From Endozoicomonas sp. Mp262 (GTDB lineage: Bacteria; Pseudomonadota; Gammaproteobacteria; Pseudomonadales; Endozoicomonadaceae), in NCBI RefSeq assembly GCF_025643335.1, contig NZ_CP092489.1:4164501-4228500 (forward strand): a DNA stretch of 64,000 nt, given 5' to 3'. This document shows positions 41,104 to 50,464 of the stretch, piece after piece. Numbering within the stretch: position 1 is the stretch's first letter; each line of letters starts with the position of its first letter. Position numbers and translations under genes: made by a program. Under the pieces are notes generated by a model, which had not been told where the DNA came from, made no database searches, and saw only the letters and a list, made by a program, of their open reading frames with translations.

Positions 41104-43521
41104 ATGGCGACCTTAGCCGAAATTCTTCAGCAATCACCAGCAGAGACTAACTTAAAGCAGTTTTTCAGTGTCGATAATACCGGCAATCAAGTTTTTACTA
41201 AAGGGGGAGCTCTAACAGCTGCTGCACAGGCTGAGGTGGTAACTAGTTTAGCCGCTAAAGCCGATGGTAACCCTGCTTCTTCTGTATTTGAGAATCTCCA
41301 TAAAAAAGCAGTTGAAGCATGTAAAATAGGTGATCCTGAAATCTCTTTTACAAAGGAATCATTGACTGCAAAGTCAAAGGTAGTAGCAGATGAGGACAGC
41401 GATGGTAATGACACCCTTTACACCGTTATTACACATAAAGACACACCAGATAAACCTATAGCAGCAGTTCTTCTAACTAAGCAGGGAGGCCAGTCCCTGT
41501 TAGTCTTTGGTGTCACAAATAAGGAATATCCTGGCAAATTAGCTGAAGTCGCCGCTACTGAAGCTGGTAAACCTCGTGTGGAGGTATTGAATGAGTGCAT
41601 CATCGACGTTGCATCAGATCCACAAGGACTGCAACTTCTTAAGAAAATGGAGGAATCGGGTAATCTAAAAGCTTCTTTAGATATCCCCCCTCCTGAAAAA
41701 GGCGAAGATACTACTGCTCCCGGGAAGCCTGGAAAAGTCGAAGATACTGCTGCTCCCGGGAAACCTGGCAAAGTCGAAGATACTGCTGCTCCCGGGAAAC
41801 CTGGAAAAGTCGAAGATACTGCTGCTCCCGGGAAACCTGGAAAAGTCGAAGATACTGCTGCTCCCGGGAAACCTGGAAAAGTCGAAGAAACTGCTGCTCC
41901 CGGGAAGCCTGGCAAAGTCGAAGAAACTGCTGCTCCCGGGAAACCTGGCAAAGTCGAAGAAACTGCTGCTCCCGGGAAACCTGGCAAAGTCGAAGAAACT
42001 GCTGCTCCCGGGAAACCTGGCAAAGTCGAAGAAACTGCTGCTCCCGGGAAACCTGGCAAAGTCGAAGAAACTGCTGCTCCCAGCAGGCCAGATAGTGAGG
42101 TAAGCTATAAAGAAAAATTAGAAAAACTAACAAAAAAATATGAAACGGAAAACAAGCTTAACCCGAAAGCTGCAAAAGCGGCAGCTGAAGCAGACCTTGA
42201 AGGAGAAAAGGAATCACCCCAGCCTGAACCTCCCAAACCACCTAAAATCTCCGTAGAGATAAAAAAACCACTGCATCTGGAAGACGATAACGATACTGTT
42301 CAATGGCTTAATAAAGCCTTATCAGATAAATCATCAGATGCTTCTGGCGATTTAGCAATCACATTATTAACGCCTGAAACCACGCTCAAAGATGCTCAAG
42401 GGATCTGTAAGTGGTTAAGTGATAGAGGGCGTTTAAAATTATTCGAAAATGTAGATGAACCAGAAGCCACTAAGCAACTATTGAAAGACTTAGATTCTGT
42501 AAAAGCAAACCTTCAAAAAGCACCAGAGGCAACAAAAACTTTAGTGCAATGCTTTGGTCCCGAAGAGTTATTAAAAGACTACAACGACCAGGGAACACTC
42601 ACGGAATCTGAAACCCTGACAGTCAAAGTACTACAAATGGGAACAGACCAGCTTGGAAAATTTACTCCTGCCCAAGTGCAAGAAAGTCTGGAGTTAACCA
42701 AAAAGCTTGTTAGCGAACTCCATAGTGAAGAGGGCGTACTTCAACAGGCAATGACACTTCAGTACAAGGCTCCGCAGCAGGTTACATTATCGAATTTGCT
42801 TCAAGACCTAGGAACCAAGCATCATACCCCCGATGCATTAGCCATCAAAAACCTGATATCCCAGCCTCCTAAGGATAGCTCTACATTAAGAGCAAAGTCT
42901 GGAACAAAATCTTTGCTAGAGGCTAATAAAGAGGAATCATGGATGGAAGTTAAGTTCCCCCAGGATTCCTATGTACATATCAACGTTAAATTTATACATT
43001 TGGTTATGGAGCCAGCAAAAGCAATCACAGAGGGTCAGGCCACTGTACACACAACCAAACTCTCCTCTGAACAGGCAGGTGCATTACAAAGCTTACTAGG
43101 TGCACTTAAACAGCAAGCTGGACAAAGTGAATTAAAAGATACGAAATGCGTTTCATCAATGAAAGTGGCAGCAGCTGTTGATATGAAGCCCGGTAAAAAT
43201 ATTTTCTTTACAGAAGATACAACAAAAGCACCTGATGTCGCGCTCCATTTAAAAGTCGAAAACCCCAAGGCCACTTCTGTCATGATGAAGGGCAAGACCC
43301 AAACGGATCTGGATCCGCAGGATCCGGGCAAAACACAAGAGAACGCCTTCCATGCCCTCATGGCTAAAACCCAAGAGGGAGAAACCACAGCCATTATACA
43401 GGGCGGCGCAAAGTCTCCTGTTCCTGTTGACCTTATGGATTATGGTTATAACCCAATACCCCATGCCACAAGTAACACGGCTTCTGAAGTCTTTGCAGTA
43501 GGTACGGTAGCAACAGCCTAA
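41104..43521 (+). CDS. Large repeat protein, candidate secreted substrate
   Basis: An 805-residue protein with no signal peptide or membrane segment. ATG 41104 is chosen for its AGAGG site; a TTG two codons earlier is possible. An N-terminal domain (about residues 1-195) is followed by eleven 12-residue repeats of the type ETAAPGKPGKVE (about 201-332) and a 470-residue helical C-terminal region. There are no RTX nonapeptides. It lies directly downstream of the type I secretion ABC and fusion genes on the same strand, so it may be their cargo. The function is unknown; an intracellular or effector role is the alternative. Confidence 0.75.
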   Translation: MATLAEILQQSPAETNLKQFFSVDNTGNQVFTKGGALTAAAQAEVVTSLAAKADGNPASSVFENLHKKAVEACKIGDPEISFTKESLTAKSKVVADEDSDGNDTLYTVITHKDTPDKPIAAVLLTKQGGQSLLVFGVTNKEYPGKLAEVAATEAGKPRVEVLNECIIDVASDPQGLQLLKKMEESGNLKASLDIPPPEKGEDTTAPGKPGKVEDTAAPGKPGKVEDTAAPGKPGKVEDTAAPGKPGKVEDTAAPGKPGKVEETAAPGKPGKVEETAAPGKPGKVEETAAPGKPGKVEETAAPGKPGKVEETAAPGKPGKVEETAAPSRPDSEVSYKEKLEKLTKKYETENKLNPKAAKAAAEADLEGEKESPQPEPPKPPKISVEIKKPLHLEDDNDTVQWLNKALSDKSSDASGDLAITLLTPETTLKDAQGICKWLSDRGRLKLFENVDEPEATKQLLKDLDSVKANLQKAPEATKTLVQCFGPEELLKDYNDQGTLTESETLTVKVLQMGTDQLGKFTPAQVQESLELTKKLVSELHSEEGVLQQAMTLQYKAPQQVTLSNLLQDLGTKHHTPDALAIKNLISQPPKDSSTLRAKSGTKSLLEANKEESWMEVKFPQDSYVHINVKFIHLVMEPAKAITEGQATVHTTKLSSEQAGALQSLLGALKQQAGQSELKDTKCVSSMKVAAAVDMKPGKNIFFTEDTTKAPDVALHLKVENPKATSVMMKGKTQTDLDPQDPGKTQENAFHALMAKTQEGETTAIIQGGAKSPVPVDLMDYGYNPIPHATSNTASEVFAVGTVATA
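41704..42099 (+). repeat. 36-bp tandem repeat array (11 units)
   Basis: Ten full units of 36 bases plus a final degenerate one encode E-[DE]-T-[AT]-A-P-G-K-P-G-K-V. Units 1-5 carry GAT and units 6-11 GAA as the second codon, indicating expansion in two blocks. Near-identical DNA makes copy number likely to vary. The array creates long open frames on the other strand which are not genes. Confidence 0.97.
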
Positions 43522-43535
43522 TGACATTGTAACAA

Positions 43536-43562
43536 CACGGGAAAACCATTGGTTTTCCCGTG
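43536..43562. terminator. Perfect 12-bp hairpin after the repeat protein gene
   Basis: CACGGGAAAACC-ATT-GGTTTTCCCGTG lies 14 bases after the stop. It has no T run, so it may be a weak or Rho-assisted terminator, or an RNA stability element upstream of the HU gene. Confidence 0.55.
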
Positions 43563-43596
43563 CCTACCTCTCCTTTTCCATAAAAGTGTAATTCCC

Positions 43597-43869
43597 ATGA
43601 ACAAAAAAGAGCTGGTTGAGCAGATTGCCGAGTTATCCGGCCTTTCGCGCAACAAGGCAGAACTGGTGGTCAACGCCTTTGTCAATAATACCCAAAACAC
43701 CCTCGCCAGAGGTAATACCCTGCAGCTTATCGGCTTTGGCACTTTTTCCGTAGCCGACCGGGCTGCCAGAAAAGGGCGAAATCCACAAACAGGACAGGAA
43801 ATCCATATTCCAGCCTGTAAGCTACCTCAATTCAAGGCGGGGAATAAGCTAAAAGATGCTGTTCGATAG
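43597..43869 (+). CDS. HU-family DNA-binding protein
   Basis: A 90-residue nucleoid protein starting MNKKELVEQIAELSGLSRNK. The DNA-binding arm signature GFGTFSVADRAARKGRNPQTG is intact, and the length equals E. coli HU. Longer frames upstream lack a ribosome site. It bends DNA and may act in recombination or gene regulation. Its neighbours do not indicate a special role. Confidence 0.95.
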   Translation: MNKKELVEQIAELSGLSRNKAELVVNAFVNNTQNTLARGNTLQLIGFGTFSVADRAARKGRNPQTGQEIHIPACKLPQFKAGNKLKDAVR

Positions 43870-43947
43870 GCAGACCAGGTAAGGATTACAGCGTTTTCAG
43901 GGAATTGTTGATGATGAGCGATGGGCAACTCTATTCTCTATTCCCTG

Positions 43948-44277
43948 TTACCCCATTGCCCTCATTACATTAAGAATGGCTCGCTTCTTCTTCAGGTTCA
44001 TACGATTCAGTTCCCTGATGATTTCCCCATCCACTTCAGCGTCACACACAGTATCCACGGGTGTAGACAGGTATTGATTACCACGGCCGGTGGCAAGCCA
44101 TTCAAAGGATACTTCCAGCAATTCTGCCATTTTCCTGAGATTGGCAAGGCTTGGACTACTCATTTCAGTTTCCCATTGTGCCAGCGCACTGCGGGAAACA
44201 CCGATCAAATCTGCAAGAGCCTGCTGCGACAGTTTTTTTTCCTTGCGCGCCCGAAGTATTCTTGTGGTAAGGTTCAT
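43948..44277 (-). CDS. XRE-family transcriptional regulator
   Basis: A 109-residue protein. Residues about 5-60 (TRILRARKEKKLSQQALADLIGVSRSALAQWETEMSSPSLANLRKM in several helices) are a classic XRE helix-turn-helix, followed by VSFEWLATGRGNQY and a helical C-terminus. It is likely a local regulator. It is convergent with HU and divergent from gltS. No target can be named. Confidence 0.9.
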   Translation of the reverse strand: MNLTTRILRARKEKKLSQQALADLIGVSRSALAQWETEMSSPSLANLRKMAELLEVSFEWLATGRGNQYLSTPVDTVCDAEVDGEIIRELNRMNLKKKRAILNVMRAMG

Positions 44278-44653
44278 TTGCCCTTCTCAGCCCAAGCACC
44301 CCTGATGATTCTATCTATCGACGGAGTTAATCAAATCATAAGTCAATTTTCATTTCTCCTGCCCCTTTCTATTTGCTTTTTAACAGTGCTATCTTCTTAG
44401 TAATACCCTGTTAAGGTACTTGTTTCCATTGCTGTTTATAAAATGGCAAAAAAAGCTCTTGCAGAAGATATTTGGATTAATCATAAAGGCACTAAGAAAC
44501 AGAGATTTATCAGAGGGCATTGCCATTATAAAAACTTCATACCTCTGTAGACAGCTAGCCATTAATAATGAATCAGGTTTACCAGGATGACAGCCTGGCT
44601 ACCGTAAAAACAGTACTTTTCAAAAAGTATCAGCTCTATAAATAGGTCGCTCT
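44278..44653. other. 376-base intergenic region between regulator and gltS
   Basis: No gene seen. It contains a CCAGG-ATGACAG-CCTGG hairpin (44590-44607) and an AGTACTTTT/AAAAGTA hairpin shortly before gltS. It must carry the promoters of both the XRE gene and gltS, but no box pair stands out. Confidence 0.4.
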
Positions 44654-45856
44654 ATGACTCATATTTCGGGTATTTATCTGCTGTTCATGGCTCTAGTCAT
44701 CCTGTTTTTAGGGCGATTTGTTACTTCTTACGTACCCTGGCTTAAACGCTGGCATATTCCCTCACCCGTGACAGGGGGGTTATTATGCAGTCTGTTGATC
44801 ACCCTGGTTTCTTATTTCACTGCAACCCGCTTTAGCTTCGACCTTTATTTAAGGGATATTCTGTTACTCTGCTTTTTCAGTACCATTGGTCTTTCCGCCA
44901 GGATAAGGCTGCTCATTAGCGGTGGCAAAACCCTCACAACCCTGATGGTTATCGCTGTCCTGTTTCTAATTGTGCAGAATACCGCCGGCGTTGCCACTGC
45001 CCTGGCCCTTGGCAGTGACCCGATCCATGGCCTGCTGGCAGGAACCATCACCTTTGCAGGAGGTCATGGTACAGCCATCACCTGGGGTACGTTTCTTGAG
45101 GGAAAAGGCTATGAAGGCGCCATGGAGTTTGGCCTGATTGCAGCAACCCTCGGCCTGATCCTTGGTGGTCTGGTTGGTGGCCCGGTGGCTAGAAGGCTCA
45201 TTCACCATTATCAACTCAGAGGGGATTCCCAAAAGAAGGTCACCACCCCCACCATTGAGCAAGAAAATCAGCCCGTCACTCTCAATGGCCGCCACTTACT
45301 ATCCGCTATTTTTTGCATTTGCACCTGCATTATTGTTGGCCTTGCCATCCAGGACCAGTTAAAAGCGCTGGGGGTTGTTCTCCCGGACTTTGTCCCTGTC
45401 CTGTTTACCGGTATTTTAATCACCAACCTCTGTGATAGCTTCAAACTATCCATGAAGCAACCTGAACTCAATATGCTGGGTGATATCAGCCTGCAATTAT
45501 TTATTGCCATGAGCCTGATGACCTTGAAGCTACACTATCTGGCCAGTGTTGCCGGTGTACTTATTGCAATCACTGTAGTTCAAGTCATTGTAATCATTCT
45601 CTTTGCCTGGTTTGTGGTTTTTCAGGCGGCTGGACGAAACTACGATAGCAGTATCATCACTGCCGGATTTATTGGTATGGGCTTGGGAGCTACCCCGGTT
45701 GGCATGGCGAATATGAATACACTGGCACACCGCTATGGCCCCTCCCCCAAAGCCTTTCTTGTGGTTCCGCTTATTGGTTCATTTTTTATTGATATAGCCA
45801 ATGCACTGATTCTCAAGGGCTTTTTACTGCTACCTGTTTTCACCGCTGGCGGCTGA
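44654..45856 (+). CDS. gltS: Sodium/glutamate symporter
   Basis: A 400-residue inner-membrane protein with about ten to twelve transmembrane segments in two inverted halves. GltS family re-entrant loops are visible as GTITFAGGHGTAITWGTFLE (about residue 135) and AGFIGMGLGATPVGMANMN (about 340). It takes up glutamate with Na+. Its stop overlaps the end of the convergent GtrA-like gene by 17 bases. Length matches the family. Confidence 0.93.
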   Translation: MTHISGIYLLFMALVILFLGRFVTSYVPWLKRWHIPSPVTGGLLCSLLITLVSYFTATRFSFDLYLRDILLLCFFSTIGLSARIRLLISGGKTLTTLMVIAVLFLIVQNTAGVATALALGSDPIHGLLAGTITFAGGHGTAITWGTFLEGKGYEGAMEFGLIAATLGLILGGLVGGPVARRLIHHYQLRGDSQKKVTTPTIEQENQPVTLNGRHLLSAIFCICTCIIVGLAIQDQLKALGVVLPDFVPVLFTGILITNLCDSFKLSMKQPELNMLGDISLQLFIAMSLMTLKLHYLASVAGVLIAITVVQVIVIILFAWFVVFQAAGRNYDSSIITAGFIGMGLGATPVGMANMNTLAHRYGPSPKAFLVVPLIGSFFIDIANALILKGFLLLPVFTAGG

Positions 45857-46376
45857 ATATAAACAGTGAGGCAATGGTGAAATTAAACATCATCCCAGCG
45901 GCTACCCCGGCTACCAGTGCCAGCGGCTTATATTGGTAAAAAAAAGGGATGTAGGTTGTTAACAGATAATAGGTACCCCAATTGGGAACAAAACTGATAG
46001 TACACATACCCAGGTATTTCCCCCACTGAGGCACCTTTCTTGCCCTGGTGGCATCTGCGAAGGTAAAGACCCGGTTCCAAAACCAGTTCCAGGTGGCCGC
46101 CCCCCAATAGGAAGCTCCCCGGGCCAACAGGTGAGGCACACCAATCGCTGAGGCCAGCAGGGTATAAATGGCCATATCAATAACAAAACCACTGGCTCCC
46201 ACCAACCCAAACTTAACGAACCGCTGGGCCAGTGACCACACCCCTGGCCATCGCTGCATAACATCAACAAGCCAACCCGGTTTCTGGCCATTAACCCCAT
46301 TGGCTGGTGACTTATGCAAGGATCGGTTTGGCGGTAAATCGAAAGGCACCCGTAGCACTCCTGAAAAAAACGCCAA
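45840..46376 (-). CDS. GtrA-like membrane protein
   Basis: A 178-residue protein with four transmembrane segments in its last 130 residues (VKFGLVGASGFVIDMAIYTLL is the first). The GtrA signature continues with a charged WNRVFTFADATRARKVPQW loop. GtrA-like proteins are thought to flip undecaprenyl-linked sugars for cell-surface decoration. It is encoded 17 bases downstream of a PMT-type glycosyltransferase, supporting a shared role in lipid A or glycan modification. Confidence 0.85.
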   Translation of the reverse strand: MAFFSGVLRVPFDLPPNRSLHKSPANGVNGQKPGWLVDVMQRWPGVWSLAQRFVKFGLVGASGFVIDMAIYTLLASAIGVPHLLARGASYWGAATWNWFWNRVFTFADATRARKVPQWGKYLGMCTISFVPNWGTYYLLTTYIPFFYQYKPLALVAGVAAGMMFNFTIASLFIFSRQR

Positions 46377-46393
46377 ACCAGAGGTTAGCAGGG

Positions 46394-47860
46394 TTAGGGT
46401 TCTTCAACCATAGGCGTATCAGGTTGACAGGTGTAAAAATCAAAGGTATTGACTGTCACACCATCCATCTTACCTTTCTGCTGCTCAATATAGTGACACA
46501 CCAGACCCCGTTTTCGATAAATGCCATTGACAGGGCGCTCCTCATTGTCGCGAATCAATATTCCCCGGCTGCTGTCACCGGCATCACCAAACCAGTAACT
46601 GAACTGTGAGTTTCTTCCTGATAATACCTGTACCGGCAATGGTTTGGCATACCAGGCAATGCGGCTGGCCCTGGACCAGTTTTCCAGCAGCAGTACCGGA
46701 GCTTGATCATTAACGGTATCCACGGTTACCAATAACTCTTTGGCCCGGTTTGCCGCCTGATCCCAGCCAACCAGATCCTTAACCGCAGCTTTCATAAAGG
46801 GAAACACCGATAAAGGCTGAATGGCTAAAAAACCAAAAATAAAAAGGATCAGTCCCATGGATAACAGGCTGGAAACCAGGGCCAGAATCTTCACCCATAA
46901 TTTACCCCAGGCCTGACATAACCAATGCGCCGTAAGCGGTGTCAACAACGTCCAACCCAGAGCAGGCCAGTTAGGCAATAGTTCACCGTTGCCGGCAGAC
47001 CAGCTGGTTACCAGTAAAAAAGGCCAGGCACTCCAGATCACCAGCCAGTCTGCGGTTTTTCCCCGGCGAAGGGCAAAAAGAGTGGCAACAATTCCAGCAA
47101 CATAAGCCAGAATTGAATAACAGAGCATCTGCACAGCCTGCATGGCCAATGCATCTTTTAATTCCCAGGTACTGCCTGAAGCATGATCCAGCTGATAAGT
47201 AAAAGAGGCCCAGTCATGCTGACTGTTCCAGATCAACACCGGCGAAATCAACGCCAGGGCAATCATAGCCGCCAGCCAGGGAGCAGGCTGTCGAAGCCAC
47301 TTCACCCCCTGCTGCTGACAAAGGAATATCACCAGGCCAAAGGGTAAAAAAACAGCGGTATATTTACTGAGCCCCGCCAGGCCATAGACAACTCCCAATA
47401 ACAACCAGTCCTTCAGCCGGTTATATTGATTAATTGACAGTGTTAACTCAACAGCCAGCAATGCCAGAACGATCAGGGGCGCATCAGGTACCAGTCCCCA
47501 GCCCATCAACTGTAAAATTGGCGCCGTGTTAAGCAGAAAGACAGCCACTGCCGCTTGATGGCTATTACCACCAGGGAACAGTCTATTGGTTATACGAAAG
47601 ACCAAAAAACTGGCAATGGCATAAAGGACAGCGGGCACTAATCGGACAGAAAACTCGCTGTAGCCCAGTGGCGCAACCACCATTTGTAGCCAGGCCACCA
47701 TGGGGGGATGATCAAAATAACTTAAATCCGGATGCAGGGCATACAACGCATAATGGGCTTCATCCACTCCCAGGGGAACCAGCGGCGCAATCACCAGGTG
47801 AATCAGAAAAACCAGGGCAATCATTGACCAGGCCAGCAGCCCGGACCTTCTTAGATCCAT
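46394..47860 (-). CDS. PMT/ArnT-type integral membrane glycosyltransferase
   Basis: A 488-residue protein with about eleven to twelve transmembrane segments. The first outer loop has VPLGVDEAHYALYALHPDLS with the Asp-Glu pair used by GT-C enzymes to bind the lipid phosphate, followed by YFDHPPMVAW. It would transfer a sugar from a polyprenyl carrier to an acceptor such as lipid A or protein. The GtrA-like gene follows directly. Substrate unknown. Confidence 0.88.
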   Translation of the reverse strand: MDLRRSGLLAWSMIALVFLIHLVIAPLVPLGVDEAHYALYALHPDLSYFDHPPMVAWLQMVVAPLGYSEFSVRLVPAVLYAIASFLVFRITNRLFPGGNSHQAAVAVFLLNTAPILQLMGWGLVPDAPLIVLALLAVELTLSINQYNRLKDWLLLGVVYGLAGLSKYTAVFLPFGLVIFLCQQQGVKWLRQPAPWLAAMIALALISPVLIWNSQHDWASFTYQLDHASGSTWELKDALAMQAVQMLCYSILAYVAGIVATLFALRRGKTADWLVIWSAWPFLLVTSWSAGNGELLPNWPALGWTLLTPLTAHWLCQAWGKLWVKILALVSSLLSMGLILFIFGFLAIQPLSVFPFMKAAVKDLVGWDQAANRAKELLVTVDTVNDQAPVLLLENWSRASRIAWYAKPLPVQVLSGRNSQFSYWFGDAGDSSRGILIRDNEERPVNGIYRKRGLVCHYIEQQKGKMDGVTVNTFDFYTCQPDTPMVEEP

Positions 47861-47880
47861 TGAGAACTCCCTATAATAAA

Positions 47881-47909
47881 AAAAACCACGGTTATACTAC
47901 CGTGGTTTT
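47881..47909. terminator. Bidirectional terminator after nucleoside transporter gene
   Basis: A-run, ACCACGGT-ATACT-like loop, ACCGTGGT and five T make a symmetric hairpin between the minus-strand transporter stop and the glycosyltransferase start. Confidence 0.88.
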
Positions 47910-47937
47910 TACAAAAGAATCAGGATTCAATAATACG

Positions 47938-49182
47938 CTAGAGCGCCAGAAATAAGCCTGCAATAGTGGCACTCATTAGATTGGAAAGGGTGCCCGCAGC
48001 CACGGCCTTCATTCCCATCCTGGCAATATCAGCCCGGCGGTTTGGTGCCATCACAGCCAGCCCCCCTAACAAAATAGCCACTGACGACAGGTTGGCAAAA
48101 CCACATAAGGCAAATGTAATAATCGCCTGCGTGTGCTCGGACAACACCTGCACACCCGCTGTTACTGCTTTTTCCGGGTCGACATAATTGACAAAATCCA
48201 TAAACGCCACAAACTCATTAAGAATCAGTTTCTGACCAATAAAGCTGCCTGCGGTCATAGCCTCACTCCATGGCACACCAATCAAAAATGCCAGTGGGCT
48301 GAAGACAACGCCGAGTATGGCTTCCAGGGTTATGTCAGGCTGACCGAACCAGCCGCCCAGCCAACCGATAATACCGTTCAACATGGCAATCAGGGCAATA
48401 AAGGCCAACAGCATGGCACCCACATTGGCTGCCAGCTTTAGTCCGGCAGAAGCACCACCGGCAGCCGCATCAATCACATTGGCTGGCTTTTCATCACCTT
48501 CATCCTGTATATCGCTGTCATCAGGCGTTTCAGTTTCAGGCTTGATGATTTTTGCCATCAACAGGCCACCCGGTGCAGCCATAAAGCTGGCAGCAATCAG
48601 GTATTTCAGTTCAACTCCCATAGCGGCATAGCCTGCCAGAACAGAGCCAGCAACAGAAGCCAGTCCCCCCACCATTACAGCAAAAAGTTCAGATTGCGTC
48701 ATTCGGCTGATATAGGGACGTACCACTAAAGGGGCTTCGGTTTGACCCACAAAAATATTAGCGGTTGCTGACAGGGATTCCGTACGACTGGTGCCTAGCA
48801 GTTTTTGCAATCCACCCCCCAAAATTGCAACCACTTTCTGCATAATGCCAAGATAATAAAGAACCGCTACCAGCGATGAAAAGAAAATAATTATTGGCAG
48901 CACATTAATTGCAAAGATAAACCCAACCTTGAAATGACCCAGGTCACCAAAAAGAAAGCCTATCCCCTCATTGGCATAATTAATAACATTGCTGACTGCA
49001 TTAGATACATTACCCAATAATTCACGCCCTACTGGCACATAAAGAATAAATGCCCCCAGGCAGGCCTGTATCGCAAAAGCCCCTCCTACAGTCCTTAATC
49101 GAATGGCTTTACGGTTATCAGATAATAATACGGCTATAGCAAGCAGGGCCGTTACCCCCACGAGGCTCATCAGAATTTGCAT
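47938..49182 (-). CDS. Concentrative nucleoside transporter (CNT/NupC family)
   Basis: A 414-residue polytopic protein with the CNT order of domains. An N-terminal set of helices is followed by [20 protein letters not shown] (gate region), [14 protein letters not shown] (nucleoside-binding loop) and [25 protein letters not shown] (second binding loop). It imports nucleosides with Na+ or H+. A Pro/Asp-rich insert (about residues 205-225) is unusual but cytoplasmic. Single gene unit. Confidence 0.93.
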   Translation of the reverse strand: MQILMSLVGVTALLAIAVLLSDNRKAIRLRTVGGAFAIQACLGAFILYVPVGRELLGNVSNAVSNVINYANEGIGFLFGDLGHFKVGFIFAINVLPIIIFFSSLVAVLYYLGIMQKVVAILGGGLQKLLGTSRTESLSATANIFVGQTEAPLVVRPYISRMTQSELFAVMVGGLASVAGSVLAGYAAMGVELKYLIAASFMAAPGGLLMAKIIKPETETPDDSDIQDEGDEKPANVIDAAAGGASAGLKLAANVGAMLLAFIALIAMLNGIIGWLGGWFGQPDITLEAILGVVFSPLAFLIGVPWSEAMTAGSFIGQKLILNEFVAFMDFVNYVDPEKAVTAGVQVLSEHTQAIITFALCGFANLSSVAILLGGLAVMAPNRRADIARMGMKAVAAGTLSNLMSATIAGLFLAL

Positions 49183-49546
49183 GAGAAATAGCTACCTAAA
49201 GGATGATCTGCCACGCATTATACGTATACAAACGAAGATAAACAGAAAGTAGTTTCCGAACAGCACCTTTCTGTAACAATTTGTGACCCTGGTCATGCCA
49301 ACTTTGACGCATACCCCATAGAAAAATCCGGACAGTAACTACCCGGACTCATTTTAAATAACACCAAGCATTCAGAATCATGCTTAATTGTTATCTCAGA
49401 TTTTTACCAAACCGCTCTGTGTATAGTTCAGTTTTAATGTAAACGCCAAAATTAATGGTTTAGGGGCTGTTGAAGCGGGGGAATGGGGAACAGTATGAAG
49501 TCCCACTGAATAGTTTCCGCTACCTGCTCCCCAAAAAACAGGTCTT
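49183..49546. other. 364-base gap with IS-end-like repeat
   Basis: No gene. TAGGGGCTGTTGA at 49461-49473 matches the repeat at 36817 exactly. Near 49330 the imperfect CCGGACAGTAACTACCCGGAC forms a short hairpin. The transporter promoter should lie in 49190-49300. Confidence 0.45.
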
Positions 49547-50449
49547 TTAATTTTGATCCTGGTTATTGGTGTACAGCTGATAAATACTGGAAAAATCCTG
49601 CTTAAACCCTGAGCTTTGTGCATGCAGTCGATAGAGATTTTCCGCCAGTGCCGACATCGGCACAGCGGTTTTACTATTGGCGGCAGTACCAAGTGCCAGC
49701 CCGAGATCCTTGGCCATCAACCCCACCATAAATCCTCCCTGATAGTTATTGCTGGCAGGCACCTTCTCCATGACTCCCGGCACAGGATTATATTTATCCA
49801 ATACCCAGTTCCCCCCTGAACTGCTTTTCATAATATCTGACAGCACGGCGGGATCCAGGCCATTATCGATTCCCAGTTTCAAGGCTTCAGAAGTGCCCGT
49901 CATTAAAACTGCCAACAGCATATTGTTACAGATTTTAGCCAGCTGACCGGCACCGGGACCACCGGCATGAAAAACCGCCGAGCCCATAATCTCCAGATAG
50001 GATCGCGCCCTTGCCAGTGCCTCACCAGAACCACCCACCATAAAGGTTAAGGTTCCAGCGGCAGCCCCGGCAGTTCCACCGGATACCGGGGCATCAATCA
50101 TATCAATCTTCTTTTCTGTCGCTGCCGCCGCAATTTTTTTGGCCACATCAGCTTCAATAGTGCTGCACTCAATCACCAAAGTACCTGCGGGAAGCACACT
50201 TAACAGGCCCTTGTCGCCCAGGTAAAGAGATGCAACCTGATGACCCGCTGGCAGCATACTAATAATGACATCAGCCCCATCAACAGCCTGCCGTACTGAC
50301 TCCGCCGGGAAACCTCCCGCCTTCTGGTGTCTTATGATGGCCTCAGTCACCAAGTCATAACCGCAAACATCATAACCCGCTGCCACCAGGTTCCGAGCCA
50401 TGGGTGCCCCCATATTACCCAACCCAATAAATGCAATTCTGGAGGTCAT
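49547..50449 (-). CDS. mmsB: 3-hydroxyisobutyrate dehydrogenase
   Basis: A 300-residue NAD-dependent enzyme of valine degradation oxidising 3-hydroxyisobutyrate to methylmalonate semialdehyde. The nucleotide-binding FIGLGNMGAPMARNL is at residues 7-21. The substrate motif DAPVSGGTAGAAAGTLTFMVGG lies about residues 117-138, and the catalytic Lys occurs in GQLAKICNNMLLA (about 172). It is the last gene of a thiolase-ACAD-hydratase operon, fitting branched-chain acyl-CoA breakdown. mmsA is not present in the window. Confidence 0.92.
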   Translation of the reverse strand: MTSRIAFIGLGNMGAPMARNLVAAGYDVCGYDLVTEAIIRHQKAGGFPAESVRQAVDGADVIISMLPAGHQVASLYLGDKGLLSVLPAGTLVIECSTIEADVAKKIAAAATEKKIDMIDAPVSGGTAGAAAGTLTFMVGGSGEALARARSYLEIMGSAVFHAGGPGAGQLAKICNNMLLAVLMTGTSEALKLGIDNGLDPAVLSDIMKSSSGGNWVLDKYNPVPGVMEKVPASNNYQGGFMVGLMAKDLGLALGTAANSKTAVPMSALAENLYRLHAQSSGFKQDFSSIYQLYTNNQDQN

Positions 50450-50464
50450 TTTCCCTATACCTTG

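Noticed and set aside
41704-42099. Possible CRISPR array (regular 36-bp units)
   Set aside because: Units are directly adjacent without variable spacers and lie in frame within a coding gene.
41418-42133. Two long minus-strand frames (41418-42059 and 41711-42133) over the repeat array
   Set aside because: They exist because a 36-bp period is divisible by three and keeps any stop-free frame open; no ribosome sites or plausible proteins.
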